Of a DNA stretch of 7,193 bases, positions 1 to 5,762 are shown one piece after another. Source of the stretch: Pseudomonadota bacterium (GTDB lineage Bacteria > Pseudomonadota > Alphaproteobacteria > Sphingomonadales > Sphingomonadaceae); assembly GCA_023457895.1 (NCBI GenBank), contig JAEXAY010000051.1, positions 1-7,193 of the forward strand, in the 5' to 3' direction. The position numbers and the translations under genes were made by a program. How positions within the stretch are numbered: the first letter of the stretch is position 1; every line of letters starts with the position of its first letter. The notes beneath the pieces were generated by a model. The model saw only the letters and a list, made by a program, of their open reading frames with translations, was not told the origin of the DNA and did not search any database.

Positions 1-304
<304 letters not shown>

Positions 305-474
305 ATAACCTCAAGTGGCCTTGGACTCGACGACGCGTCGATATCCGGCACAAGCTTCGCTACGTCCCTACTTATTCGCCAACGGCGGAGCTGTCCCAAG
401 CTCCGTTCCGAGGCAACCAACGAGAGCGTGTGCGCGTCAAGCCAGCACCACCGGCCCGCGACCCTCCACCCTCT
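305..474 (+). other. 23S-5S internal transcribed spacer with two stem-loops
   Basis: This ~170-nt spacer is transcribed as part of the rRNA precursor and removed during processing. No tRNA gene is visible. Two hairpins can be drawn. The first, at 323-346, has TCGACG (327-332) paired with CGTCGA (336-341) around a 3-nt loop, with an outer GGA/TCC pairing. The second, at 386-405, has CGGAGCT (386-392) paired with AGCTCCG (399-405) around a 6-nt loop. They may be processing signals or insulating structures; a specific nuclease site is not shown. Confidence 0.7.
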
Positions 475-589
475 CCCTGGTGACAATAGCTTTGTGGAAC
501 CACCCGATCCCATTCCGAACTCGGAAGTGAAACGCAAACGCGCCGATGGTAGTGTGCATCCAGCATGCGAGAGTAGGTCATCGCCAGGG
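475..589 (+). rRNA. rrf: 5S ribosomal RNA
   Basis: This is the complete 5S rRNA, about 115 nt, part of the large ribosomal subunit (binds L5, L18 and L25). The ends are set by the closing helix: CCCTGGTGA at 475-483 pairs with TCGCCAGGG at 581-589, nine base pairs including one G-U. The conserved internal blocks CCATTCCGAACTCGGAAGTGAAACG and GCCGATGGTAGTGTG lie in the expected order, as does GCGAGAGTAGGTCATCGCC near the 3' end. Exact mature ends may differ by one or two bases. It lies ~170 nt behind 23S and just ahead of a strong terminator, the normal end of an rrn operon. Confidence 0.97.
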
Positions 590-599
590 TCTTTACCCC

Positions 600-634
600 A
601 AAACCCCGCAGCCACGGCTGCGGGGTTTTTCTTT
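600..634 (+). terminator. Intrinsic terminator of the rRNA operon, likely bidirectional
   Basis: CCCCGCAGCC (604-613) pairs perfectly with GGCTGCGGGG (616-625); the loop is probably CACG. It is followed by TTTTTCTTT (626-634), a classic intrinsic terminator 15 nt past 5S. On the opposite strand the same stem is followed by TTTT (complement of 600-603), so it could also stop transcripts arriving from the convergent rpiA operon. Confidence 0.95.
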
Positions 635-665
635 GGGCGCGGGAAAATGGTCCTGCGCGGTCAAC

Positions 666-699
666 GCAGGGTCGACAGGGTCGCCCGCTGCATTTTTTT
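666..699 (+). terminator. Second, imperfect intrinsic terminator candidate
   Basis: GCA, GGG and CGAC (666-676, one bulged T) can pair with GTCG, CCC and TGC (680-691, a two-base bulge) around the loop AGG. About ten base pairs are followed by A and seven Ts (693-699). Its place behind the first terminator suggests a tandem back-up for the heavily transcribed rrn operon. The stem is imperfect, so this is a weaker call than the first terminator. Confidence 0.55.
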
Positions 700-724
700 C
701 AACGGGCCGCCGGAACCTTGCATG

Positions 725-824
725 GCTTCGGCGCGTGGCCTGCTGACGGGAAGTCAAGGAGGAGATGTCGGCCCGGCGGGCCGCCATTGGGGGACATGAG
801 CGGCAGCAGGCCACGCGTCGAAGC
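725..824. repeat. Nested inverted repeat (REP/MITE-like or structured RNA), unidentified
   Basis: The arms at 725-745 and 804-824 are inverted copies, 20 of 21 positions complementary. The one mismatch becomes a G-U pair if the plus strand is transcribed, giving 21 continuous base pairs. The 58-nt interior has its own nested symmetry: ATGTC (765-769) mirrors GACAT (793-797), and CGGCCCG (769-775) mirrors CGGGCCG (777-783) around a single base. The interior also carries AAGGAGGA (756-763), a strong Shine-Dalgarno-like string. There is no transposase and no convincing ORF. Such nested intergenic palindromes suit a dispersed repeat family or a structured RNA between convergent transcripts, but the family is not recognised. 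Confidence 0.75.
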
Positions 825-843
825 GCGCGGCGCCCCCGCCCGC

Positions 844-869
844 GTTCTTCCCCTCAGTTGGGGAAGAAC
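844..869 (-). terminator. Hairpin immediately downstream of rpiA, no U-tract
   Basis: GTTCTTCCCC (844-853) and GGGGAAGAAC (860-869) form a perfect ten-base-pair inverted repeat with a 6-nt loop, 5 nt past the rpiA stop codon. No T-run follows on the minus strand, so it is not a standard intrinsic terminator. It more likely protects the 3' end of the operon mRNA, or pauses polymerase ahead of the repeat at 725-824. On the plus strand it also lacks a T-run. Confidence 0.5.
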
Positions 870-874
870 CTTGC

Positions 875-1522
875 TCAGCGCACCCGAGGCGACGGACCGC
901 CGACGATCACCACGTCGGCCGGCCGGCGGGCGAACAGGCCCACGCTCACCACGCCGGGGATCTGGTTGATCGCCTGTTCCAGCGCCACCGGATCGGTGAT
1001 GGACATGCCGTGGATGTCGAGCACCCAGTTGCCGTTGTCGGTGACCGTGCCTTGGCGCCAGACGGGCTGCCCGCCGGTCATGGCCAGGATTTCGCGGGCC
1101 ACGAGGCTGCGCGCCATCGGAATCACCTCGACCGGCAGCGGAAAGCGCCCCAGCACCGGGACCTCCTTGGACGGGTCGATGATGCAGACGAACTTCGCCG
1201 CGGCTTCGGCGATGATCTTCTCGCGGGTCAGGGCCGCGCCGCCGCCCTTGATCAGCCGCTTCCCGGGGTCGCACTCGTCGGCGCCGTCGACGTACAGCGG
1301 GATCGGGCCGCAGGCGTTCAGGTCGAGCACTTCGATGCCGTGGCCGCGCAGGCGTTCGGTGCTCTGCTCGGAGCTCGAGACCGCGCCCGCGATCCGGTCG
1401 CGGAGCCCCGCCAGCGCATCGATGAAGAAGGCCACCGTGGACCCGGTGCCGACGCCGACCACCATGCCGTCTTCGACGTATTCGATGGCCTTCTCGCCGG
1501 CCAGGCGCTTTGCATCGCTCAT
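875..1522 (-). CDS. rpiA: Ribose-5-phosphate isomerase A
   Basis: This 215-aa cytosolic enzyme interconverts ribose-5-phosphate and ribulose-5-phosphate in the non-oxidative pentose phosphate pathway, supplying ribose for nucleotides. E. coli RpiA is 219 aa. Visible family signatures are the phosphate-binding GTGST (25-29), SSSEQST (49-55), DGADE (79-83) and KGGGAALTREKI (92-103). Residues D79, D82, K92 and E101 match the E. coli active-site positions D81, D84, K94 and E103 with a constant shift of two. The ATG at 1522 overlaps the stop of the upstream EVE gene (ATGA), with GGAG five bases before the start inside that gene, so coupled translation is likely. The reading frame stays open far upstream, but that extension lies under the EVE and cyclo-ligase genes and is not coding. 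It is the last gene of the minus-strand run. Confidence 0.97.
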   Translation of the reverse strand: MSDAKRLAGEKAIEYVEDGMVVGVGTGSTVAFFIDALAGLRDRIAGAVSSSEQSTERLRGHGIEVLDLNACGPIPLYVDGADECDPGKRLIKGGGAALTREKIIAEAAAKFVCIIDPSKEVPVLGRFPLPVEVIPMARSLVAREILAMTGGQPVWRQGTVTDNGNWVLDIHGMSITDPVALEQAINQIPGVVSVGLFARRPADVVIVGGPSPRVR

Positions 1523-2001
1523 TTCGGCTCCATGGCCAGGAGGATCTTCCACTGCGCGGCGGTGACCGGCAGCACGGACAGGCGGGTGCCCTTGCGGATC
1601 AGCGCGAACTCCTCGCCCAGCGCATCCGCGCGCTCGCGGATCGCCGCGAGCGTCACCGGCGCCCGGAACCTGCGCACGAAGCCGACGTCGACCAGCATCC
1701 AGCGCGGCTCCCCGGGGGTCGCCTTCGCGTCGAAATATTTCGACTTCCGCTCGAACTGCGTCGGATCCGGGTATGCGGCGCTGGCCACTTCGGCGATGCC
1801 GTAGATCCCGGGCACGTCGCAGTTCGAGTGGTAGAACAGCACGCCGTCGCCCACCTGCATGCCGTCGCGCATGAAATTGCGCGCCTGGTAGTTGCGGACG
1901 CCGGTCCAGGGCTCGGTGCCCACCCGCTCGAGGTCGTCGATCGAGAAGTCTTCCGGCTCGGACTTCATCAGCCAGTAACGCTTGCGCTTGCCAGTGCTCA
2001 T
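1519..2001 (-). CDS. EVE domain-containing protein (DUF55/THYN1-like)
   Basis: This 160-aa protein consists almost entirely of one EVE domain, a PUA-like fold related to YTH domains. Members are thought to bind modified bases in DNA or RNA; the physiological role of the short housekeeping-type bacterial proteins is poorly known. Family signatures are YWLMKSEPEDFSIDDL (9-24), WTGVRNYQARNFMRD (32-46), GDGVLFYHSNCDVPGIYGIAEV (51-72) and PRWMLVDV (99-106). The aromatic residues W10, W32, Y38 and Y57 could line the base pocket, by analogy with the family. There is no nuclease or other fused domain, no signal peptide and no membrane segment. Its ATG overlaps the cyclo-ligase stop and its TGA overlaps the rpiA start, so it is tightly coupled to both. 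No strong Shine-Dalgarno is visible, which also favours coupling. Confidence 0.94.
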   Translation of the reverse strand: MSTGKRKRYWLMKSEPEDFSIDDLERVGTEPWTGVRNYQARNFMRDGMQVGDGVLFYHSNCDVPGIYGIAEVASAAYPDPTQFERKSKYFDAKATPGEPRWMLVDVGFVRRFRAPVTLAAIRERADALGEEFALIRKGTRLSVLPVTAAQWKILLAMEPK

Positions 2002-2579
2002 GTCGCTCGGGAAACGGTGGAAAGATCGGTGCAGACCGCGTCGAGCTGCACGTCCCAGTCTTCGCTGGGCAGCTCGCCGTCGACCTGCTGGAAGGCGAAC
2101 GCGGCACCGACCAGCAGGGGTGGGGCCGGCATGCGATGGCGGAACGCGAAGCTGCGATCGTACCAGCCGCCGCCCATGCCCAGCCGGTGGCAGCGATGGT
2201 CGAAACCCACCAGCGGCACGACGACGAGGTCCAGGGCCTCGGGCGCCAGCAGCGCATCCGCAGCCACCACGGGCTCGGGAATGCCGTACCGGTTCGCCGC
2301 CACCGCCTGGCCGGACTTCCAGGGGGCGAAGCGCAGGCGCCCGTCTTCGTGCAGGACCGGCAGGCAGTAGGTCGCGTCGCGCGGCAGCCGCAGCTGCCAG
2401 GAATGCAGCGGGATCTCGCCGTCGGCGGCCCAGTAGCCGGCGACGCGCGCGCCGGCGGGAAGCGGATGTTCGAGGAGTCGTGCCGCGATCCCGGCCGCGG
2501 CGCCGATGCGCGCGGCGGGAGGCACCTCGCGCCTGCGTTCCCGCAGCGTGCGGCGGAGGGCGGCGCGTCCGGCGCTCAT
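1998..2579 (-). CDS. 5-formyltetrahydrofolate cyclo-ligase (MTHFS, YgfA family)
   Basis: This 193-aa cytosolic enzyme uses ATP to convert 5-formyl-THF into 5,10-methenyl-THF, returning the stored or inhibitory folate to one-carbon metabolism. E. coli YgfA is similar in length (about 180-200 aa). Signatures are a basic N-terminal helix (RRTLRERR, 9-16), DGEIP (53-57), and the family hallmark LVVVPLVGFDHRCHRLGMGG (118-137), which continues as GWYDR to residue 142. The C-terminal DVQLDAVCTD (176-185) fits the family's D-x-x-L-D-x-V-x-T ending. The ATG at 2579 lies about 45 nt past the 3' end of the 6S RNA, with only a weak purine stretch ahead of it. Linkage of 6S RNA with this gene is conserved in many gammaproteobacteria, so it may be expressed by readthrough from the 6S promoter. 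Confidence 0.96.
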   Translation of the reverse strand: MSAGRAALRRTLRERRREVPPAARIGAAAGIAARLLEHPLPAGARVAGYWAADGEIPLHSWQLRLPRDATYCLPVLHEDGRLRFAPWKSGQAVAANRYGIPEPVVAADALLAPEALDLVVVPLVGFDHRCHRLGMGGGWYDRSFAFRHRMPAPPLLVGAAFAFQQVDGELPSEDWDVQLDAVCTDLSTVSRAT

Positions 2580-2624
2580 GCCATCACCATCGCGATGGGC
2601 CCGGCCGGGTGCGCAAGAAGGGAT

Positions 2625-2811
2625 ACGTCCTCCGCCATGTCGATGCGTGCCAAACGACCTTGAACCCGGGGTTCAAGTGGGAACGCTTGGCTGCCTTCGG
2701 GCTTCCCGCTCGTGGGCGGACATGCGCGCCAGGCTTCCGTCGCGTCCCCGTGGTCGTCATTAAGGGACAAGGCGAATGTTTGTGCACGCCGTCGATCACG
2801 GCAGAGGACGC
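2625..2811 (-). ncRNA. ssrS: 6S RNA
   Basis: This ~187-nt regulatory RNA (E. coli: 184 nt) binds the housekeeping RNA polymerase holoenzyme by mimicking an open promoter. Three lines of evidence support it. It lies between zapA and the 5-formyl-THF cyclo-ligase gene, the classic ssrS locus. The 3' half contains CTTGAACCC-C-GGGTTCAAG (2659-2677), nearly the same as the E. coli 6S hairpin CTTGAACCAAGGGTTCAAG. The ends close a long helix: GCGUCCUCUGCCGUG (from 2811) pairs with CAUGGCGGAGGACGU (to 2625), then UCGA with UCGA and GCGUGC with GCACGC, separated by small bulges. The 5' end is set by the -10 box at 2818-2823, the 3' end by the closing helix; both are good to a few bases. Short ORFs across it are spurious. 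Confidence 0.92.
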
Positions 2812-2817
2812 GGACGC

Positions 2818-2823
2818 AGTATA
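2818..2823 (-). promoter_or_regulatory. -10 element of the 6S RNA promoter
   Basis: On the minus strand TATACT (2823 to 2818; 5 of 6 to TATAAT) is followed by GCGTCC and then the predicted 6S start G at 2811. The GC-rich stretch between the -10 box and the start is typical of stringently controlled stable-RNA promoters. No good -35 hexamer sits 16-18 bp upstream; the 17-bp position reads CGCGTC. Confidence 0.7.
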
Positions 2824-2903
2824 GCGCGTGCCTGCAGGCGGACGCGGCCACCTGTCGGCGGTTGTTCACCTTGCGCACCTGCGCGCGGGCCTCGCAGGGC
2901 GCT

Positions 2904-3197
2904 TCAGGCATCGAGCATGGCGTCGAGCCGCGCCTGCATGGCCTGCAGCGAGCGGGTGATCTCGCGGTCGCGCTGTTCATTGCTGCGCTTGAGCTGCTCG
3001 AGCTCGTGCGCGAGGTTGAGCGCGGCCAGCACCGCCACGCGATCGATGGCGGCCATGCGGTTGGCGCCGCGCACTTCGCGCATGCGCGTGTCCAGCACTC
3101 GCGCGGCCGCCATGAGGCCGTCGACCTCGCTGCTGCCGACGCCGACGGTGTACTCGCGGTCCAGCACCCGGATGCTGACGGCCCTGGGTTCGCTCAC
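2904..3197 (-). CDS. zapA: Cell division protein ZapA
   Basis: ZapA is a small cytosolic protein that binds and cross-links FtsZ protofilaments at the division ring. The 97-aa product fits the family (E. coli 109 aa). The N-terminal globular part has the expected pattern: VSIRVLDREYTVGV (7-20), then a helix around SSEVDGLMAAARVLDTRMREV (22-42) and the conserved DRVAVLAALNLAHEL (52-66). Residues ~60-95 form the charged, coiled-coil dimer-tetramer helix. The start is GTG at 3197, inside the GTGA overlap with the upstream coiled-coil gene, with GGAG about eight bases ahead. The 6S RNA promoter lies ~80 bp downstream. No clear terminator separates them; only a weak CCTGCG/CGCAGG pairing is seen. 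Confidence 0.95.
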   Translation of the reverse strand: MSEPRAVSIRVLDREYTVGVGSSEVDGLMAAARVLDTRMREVRGANRMAAIDRVAVLAALNLAHELEQLKRSNEQRDREITRSLQAMQARLDAMLDA

Positions 3198-3415
3198 GTG
3201 TGCTGCTCCAGCGACTTCAGCCGCGCGATCATCGCCTCGACCCGGCTGCGGGCCTGTTCATTCCTGGCCAGCAGCTGCGAGCGCTCGCCCGACACCTGGT
3301 CGTGCTGCAGGCGCAGGCTCCGGTTCTCCTCGGCCAGCCTGCGCGTACGCGCCGCCAGCTCGTCGAAGCGTTCGGAGAGCCTCTGCAGCTGGGCGAGTAC
3401 GTCATCGGTGTCCAT
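3194..3415 (-). CDS. Small coiled-coil protein, TIGR02449-like (ZapB-like position)
   Basis: This 73-aa protein is predicted to be almost wholly coiled coil: heptad-like spacing of L/A runs through LAQLQRLSERFDELAART (7-24), LAEENRSLRLQ (27-37) and onward to the end. It has no membrane segment or signal peptide. The size and place directly upstream of zapA match the uncharacterised gammaproteobacterial family TIGR02449. It resembles ZapB in size and coiled-coil nature, and a role as a ZapA or FtsZ partner is an inference from context only. Its stop overlaps the zapA GTG start. No Shine-Dalgarno precedes the ATG at 3415, and a promoter-like sequence would place the transcription start exactly on that ATG (leaderless). 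Confidence 0.88.
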   Translation of the reverse strand: MDTDDVLAQLQRLSERFDELAARTRRLAEENRSLRLQHDQVSGERSQLLARNEQARSRVEAMIARLKSLEQHT

Positions 3416-3421
3416 CCGGGC

Positions 3422-3450
3422 ACGATAGGCAGGCGCGGAAGGGTGGTCAA
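3422..3450 (-). promoter_or_regulatory. Predicted promoter for the TIGR02449-zapA pair, leaderless
   Basis: On the minus strand TTGACC (3450-3445; 5 of 6 to TTGACA) is separated by exactly 17 bp from TATCGT (3427-3422; 4 of 6 to TATAAT). Six bases then lead to the A of the ATG at 3415, a normal distance for a start site. The -35 box overlaps the TGA stop of the upstream GGDEF-EAL gene. The absence of a Shine-Dalgarno supports leaderless translation. Confidence 0.55.
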
Positions 3451-5675
3451 GGCGGCGTCGCGGGCGGTGCCGCCGCGCCCGGGGCCGGGGGTTGCCGGTT
3501 GCGGATGAAGGCCATGCACGCCACGGCGTCCAGCGGCCGCGAGACCCAGAAACCCTGGATCTCGTCGCAGTGGTGGAGGGCCAGGAAGTCGGCCTGGACC
3601 TGGTTCTCGACGCCCTCGGCGACGACGTTCAGCCCCAGTCCGTGCGCCATCGCGACCACGGTGGTGGTGATCGCGGCGCCCTCGGGGTCGTGGCCGAGGT
3701 CGGCGATGAAGGTCTGGTCGATCTTGATCGTGGTGATCGGCAGGCGCTTCAGGTAGGCGAGCGACGAGTAGCCGGTACCGAAGTCGTCGATGGCCAGCGA
3801 CACCCCGAGTTCGCGGAAGGCATGCAGCTTCACCGCGGTCTGCGCGGCGTTGGCCATGAGCACGCTTTCGGTCAGTTCCAGCTCCAGCGCCTGCGGCGGG
3901 ACGCCGGTGTCGTCGAGCACGCGACGCACCACCCCGGCGAAGTCGCCGCGCAGGAGCTGCAGCACCGACATGTTCACCGACATGGTCAGGCCGTCGAGCC
4001 CGTGCTGCCGCCAGCGCTGCAGCGCCAGGCAGGCCTCCCGCAGCACCCACTCGCCGATCTCCAGGATCATGCCGTTCTCTTCGGCCAGCGGGATGAACTC
4101 GGCCGGCACGATCTCGCCGTGCTCCGGACTCGACCAGCGCAGCAGGGCCTCGGCGCCGGTGATGCGGGAGGTCGCGAGCGACTGCCTTGGCTGGTAGACC
4201 ACGCGCAGCTCGCCGCGGTCCAGGGCCTTGTGCAGCGCGCCGGCCAGGGTCGCGCGTCGACGGATCGTCGCCTCCATGCTGTCGTCGTAGCGCATGTAGG
4301 TGCGGCGGCCGGCGGCCTTGGCCTGGTACATGGCGGCGTCGGCGCGCTTGAGCAGTTCGGTGGGCACCTGGGCGTGGTCGGGGTAGACGCTGATGCCGAT
4401 CGACGGCGACACCGAAACTTCCTGCCCCTCCTGCGACAGCAGCGGGGCCTCGAACGCCATGATGATCTCGCGCGCCACGCGCTCGGCGTCCTCGGGGGCG
4501 GCGAGGTCGGCGAGGATCACGGTGAACTCGTCCCCGGCCAGGCGCGCCACGGTCTGGTCGTGGCCGACCGCCTGCTGCAGGCGCTCGGCGACGGCGCGCA
4601 GGATGCGGTCTCCGGTCGCGTGGCCGAGCGAGTCGTTGATGTCCTTGAAGCGGTCGAGATCGAGGAACAGCACCGCCACGCGCGAACCCTCGCGGCGCGC
4701 GCGCACGATCGCGCGCGACAGCCGCTCGGCCAGCAGCGAGCGGTTGGGCAGGTTGGTGAGGGAGTCGAAGTTGGCGAGATAGCGCAGCTCCTCCTCGGCG
4801 CGCTTCTGCAGCGTGATGTCGCTCAGCATCACCACGTACATGCGCTCGCCGTGCGGCGCGGAGCCGTCGGCCACGGTCGCGGCCTCGATCGCGCACAGGA
4901 ACTCCTCGCCGTTGCCGTGGCGCTGCCAGAGTTCGCCGGACCAGCGGCCCTGCCGCTCGAGGCCGGCGCGCATCCCGCGCCCGCGGGCGGGCTCGTGCTG
5001 CAGGCTGTCGAGCATCTCGGCGCCGTGGCCGATGACCTCCGCGGCGGCGTAGCCGGTGATCCGGGTGAAGGCCGGATTGACCGAAAGGAAGCGGAAGCGC
5101 TCGTCGAGCACCGCCACCGCTTCGCTCATGCTGCGCAGCACTTCGCTGGCGATGCGGTTCTCGCGCTCGACCGCGCGGTTGCGGTCGATGTCCAGCGAGG
5201 TCCCAGCCACGCGCAGCACCGAGCCGTCGGCGTCGTGCTCGACCGTCCGTCCGCGGGCGCGGATCCAGACCCAGTCGCCCCTGGACCCGGTCGGGCTGTC
5301 AGCGCGGACGCGATGCTCGGAGGAGAACTCGACGGTTTCCCCGGCCACGTAGCGGCGCATCCGGTCGACCGCGGCGGGCAGGTCGTCGGGATGGATGACC
5401 GCGGCCGGGTCGGCCTCTTCGGTGCCGAGGCCGTGGTCGATGCCGCGCGGGTCGTGCTGCGCCACGAGGTAGCGCAGGCGCCCGGTCGGCACGTGGAAAT
5501 CCCAGAAGCGCTGGTTGCTCGCCCACAGCGCCATGCGGAATCCACGCTCGCGCTCGCGAAGCCGGTCGGCCTCGCGGCGCGAGGCGCGCATGCGCAGGAA
5601 CAGGACGATGCATGAGGCCGCGAGCAGCACGACGGCCGTGACGGCGGTGGCCAACCCGGTTCCTGCGACGGGCAA
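3447..5675 (-). CDS. Membrane-anchored PAS-PAS-GGDEF-EAL cyclic-di-GMP protein
   Basis: This 742-aa protein is predicted to sense a signal and change c-di-GMP levels at the inner membrane. One N-terminal transmembrane helix (~8-27) is followed by PAS 1 (~46-165; FWDFH, IHPDDL, WVWIRARG), PAS 2 (~176-295; NPAFTRITGY at 200-209), GGDEF (~296-455) and EAL (~475-722), then a Pro/Ala-rich tail. The GGDEF signature reads AGDEF (380-384); the inhibitory RxxD site is absent (GHDQ at the equivalent place). The EAL domain looks catalytically complete: EALLRW (from 509), ELTES, DDFGTGYSS (from 630), K in IKIDQTF, AEGVEN and QGFWVSRP. I infer an active phosphodiesterase, with the GGDEF domain either active or a GTP sensor. 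The TTG start at 5675 is chosen because AAGGGGAG (5683-5690) lies seven bases upstream and a promoter precedes it; the open frame further upstream is antisense to the next gene. ATG 5591 is an alternative start but would lose the helix. Confidence 0.93.
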   Translation of the reverse strand: MPVAGTGLATAVTAVVLLAASCIVLFLRMRASRREADRLRERERGFRMALWASNQRFWDFHVPTGRLRYLVAQHDPRGIDHGLGTEEADPAAVIHPDDLPAAVDRMRRYVAGETVEFSSEHRVRADSPTGSRGDWVWIRARGRTVEHDADGSVLRVAGTSLDIDRNRAVERENRIASEVLRSMSEAVAVLDERFRFLSVNPAFTRITGYAAAEVIGHGAEMLDSLQHEPARGRGMRAGLERQGRWSGELWQRHGNGEEFLCAIEAATVADGSAPHGERMYVVMLSDITLQKRAEEELRYLANFDSLTNLPNRSLLAERLSRAIVRARREGSRVAVLFLDLDRFKDINDSLGHATGDRILRAVAERLQQAVGHDQTVARLAGDEFTVILADLAAPEDAERVAREIIMAFEAPLLSQEGQEVSVSPSIGISVYPDHAQVPTELLKRADAAMYQAKAAGRRTYMRYDDSMEATIRRRATLAGALHKALDRGELRVVYQPRQSLATSRITGAEALLRWSSPEHGEIVPAEFIPLAEENGMILEIGEWVLREACLALQRWRQHGLDGLTMSVNMSVLQLLRGDFAGVVRRVLDDTGVPPQALELELTESVLMANAAQTAVKLHAFRELGVSLAIDDFGTGYSSLAYLKRLPITTIKIDQTFIADLGHDPEGAAITTTVVAMAHGLGLNVVAEGVENQVQADFLALHHCDEIQGFWVSRPLDAVACMAFIRNRQPPAPGAAAPPATPP

Positions 5676-5682
5676 GAGACTG

Positions 5683-5690
5683 CTCCCCTT
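5683..5690 (-). promoter_or_regulatory. Ribosome binding site that fixes the TTG start of the GGDEF-EAL gene
   Basis: Minus-strand AAGGGGAG lies seven bases before TTG at 5675. No ATG or GTG in frame nearby has comparable spacing, so this site decides the start and keeps the transmembrane helix in the protein. Confidence 0.65.
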
Positions 5691-5713
5691 CCGCCTCCCC
5701 AGGCGGGCACCGC

Positions 5714-5743
5714 AGTGTAGGCGTGGCCGCGCACCGGCAACAA
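5714..5743 (-). promoter_or_regulatory. Predicted promoter of the GGDEF-EAL gene
   Basis: On the minus strand TTGTTG (5743-5738) and TACACT (5719-5714) are 18 bp apart. The predicted start is near 5707, leaving a ~31-nt leader that contains the AAGGGGAG ribosome binding site before the TTG codon. It lies back-to-back with the promoter of the divergent ygfB gene. Confidence 0.5.
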
Positions 5744-5756
5744 GCGGCCCGCACGG

Positions 5757-5762
5757 TACACT
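5757..5762 (+). promoter_or_regulatory. Candidate -10 box for the ygfB-pepP operon
   Basis: TACACT matches TATAAT at 4 of 6 positions and predicts a start near 5769, about 22 nt before the ATG at 5791. The -35 region is poor (CCGGCA at the 17-bp position). No Shine-Dalgarno lies before the ATG. It shares the short divergent region with the promoter of the opposite gene. Confidence 0.35.

Noticed and set aside
765..1565. A 266-aa plus-strand ORF starting inside the inverted repeat behind AAGGAGGA
   Set aside because: The ATG is only about one base from the Shine-Dalgarno-like string, and the frame is antisense to rpiA with shadow-like composition. The SD-like string is noted only as part of the repeat.
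1523..2257. Upstream extension of the rpiA frame giving a 460-aa protein
   Set aside because: It overlaps the EVE and cyclo-ligase genes in another frame; RpiA similarity starts only at the ATG at 1522.
2576..2980. Short ORFs on both strands across the zapA-cyclo-ligase gap
   Set aside because: The region is explained by the 6S RNA, its promoter and the 3' end of zapA; the peptides show no family resemblance.
3492..5615. A 707-aa open frame on the plus strand
   Set aside because: It is the reverse-strand shadow of the GGDEF-EAL gene, rich in His/Gly/Val/Asp as expected from GC-rich antisense frames, with no recognisable domain.
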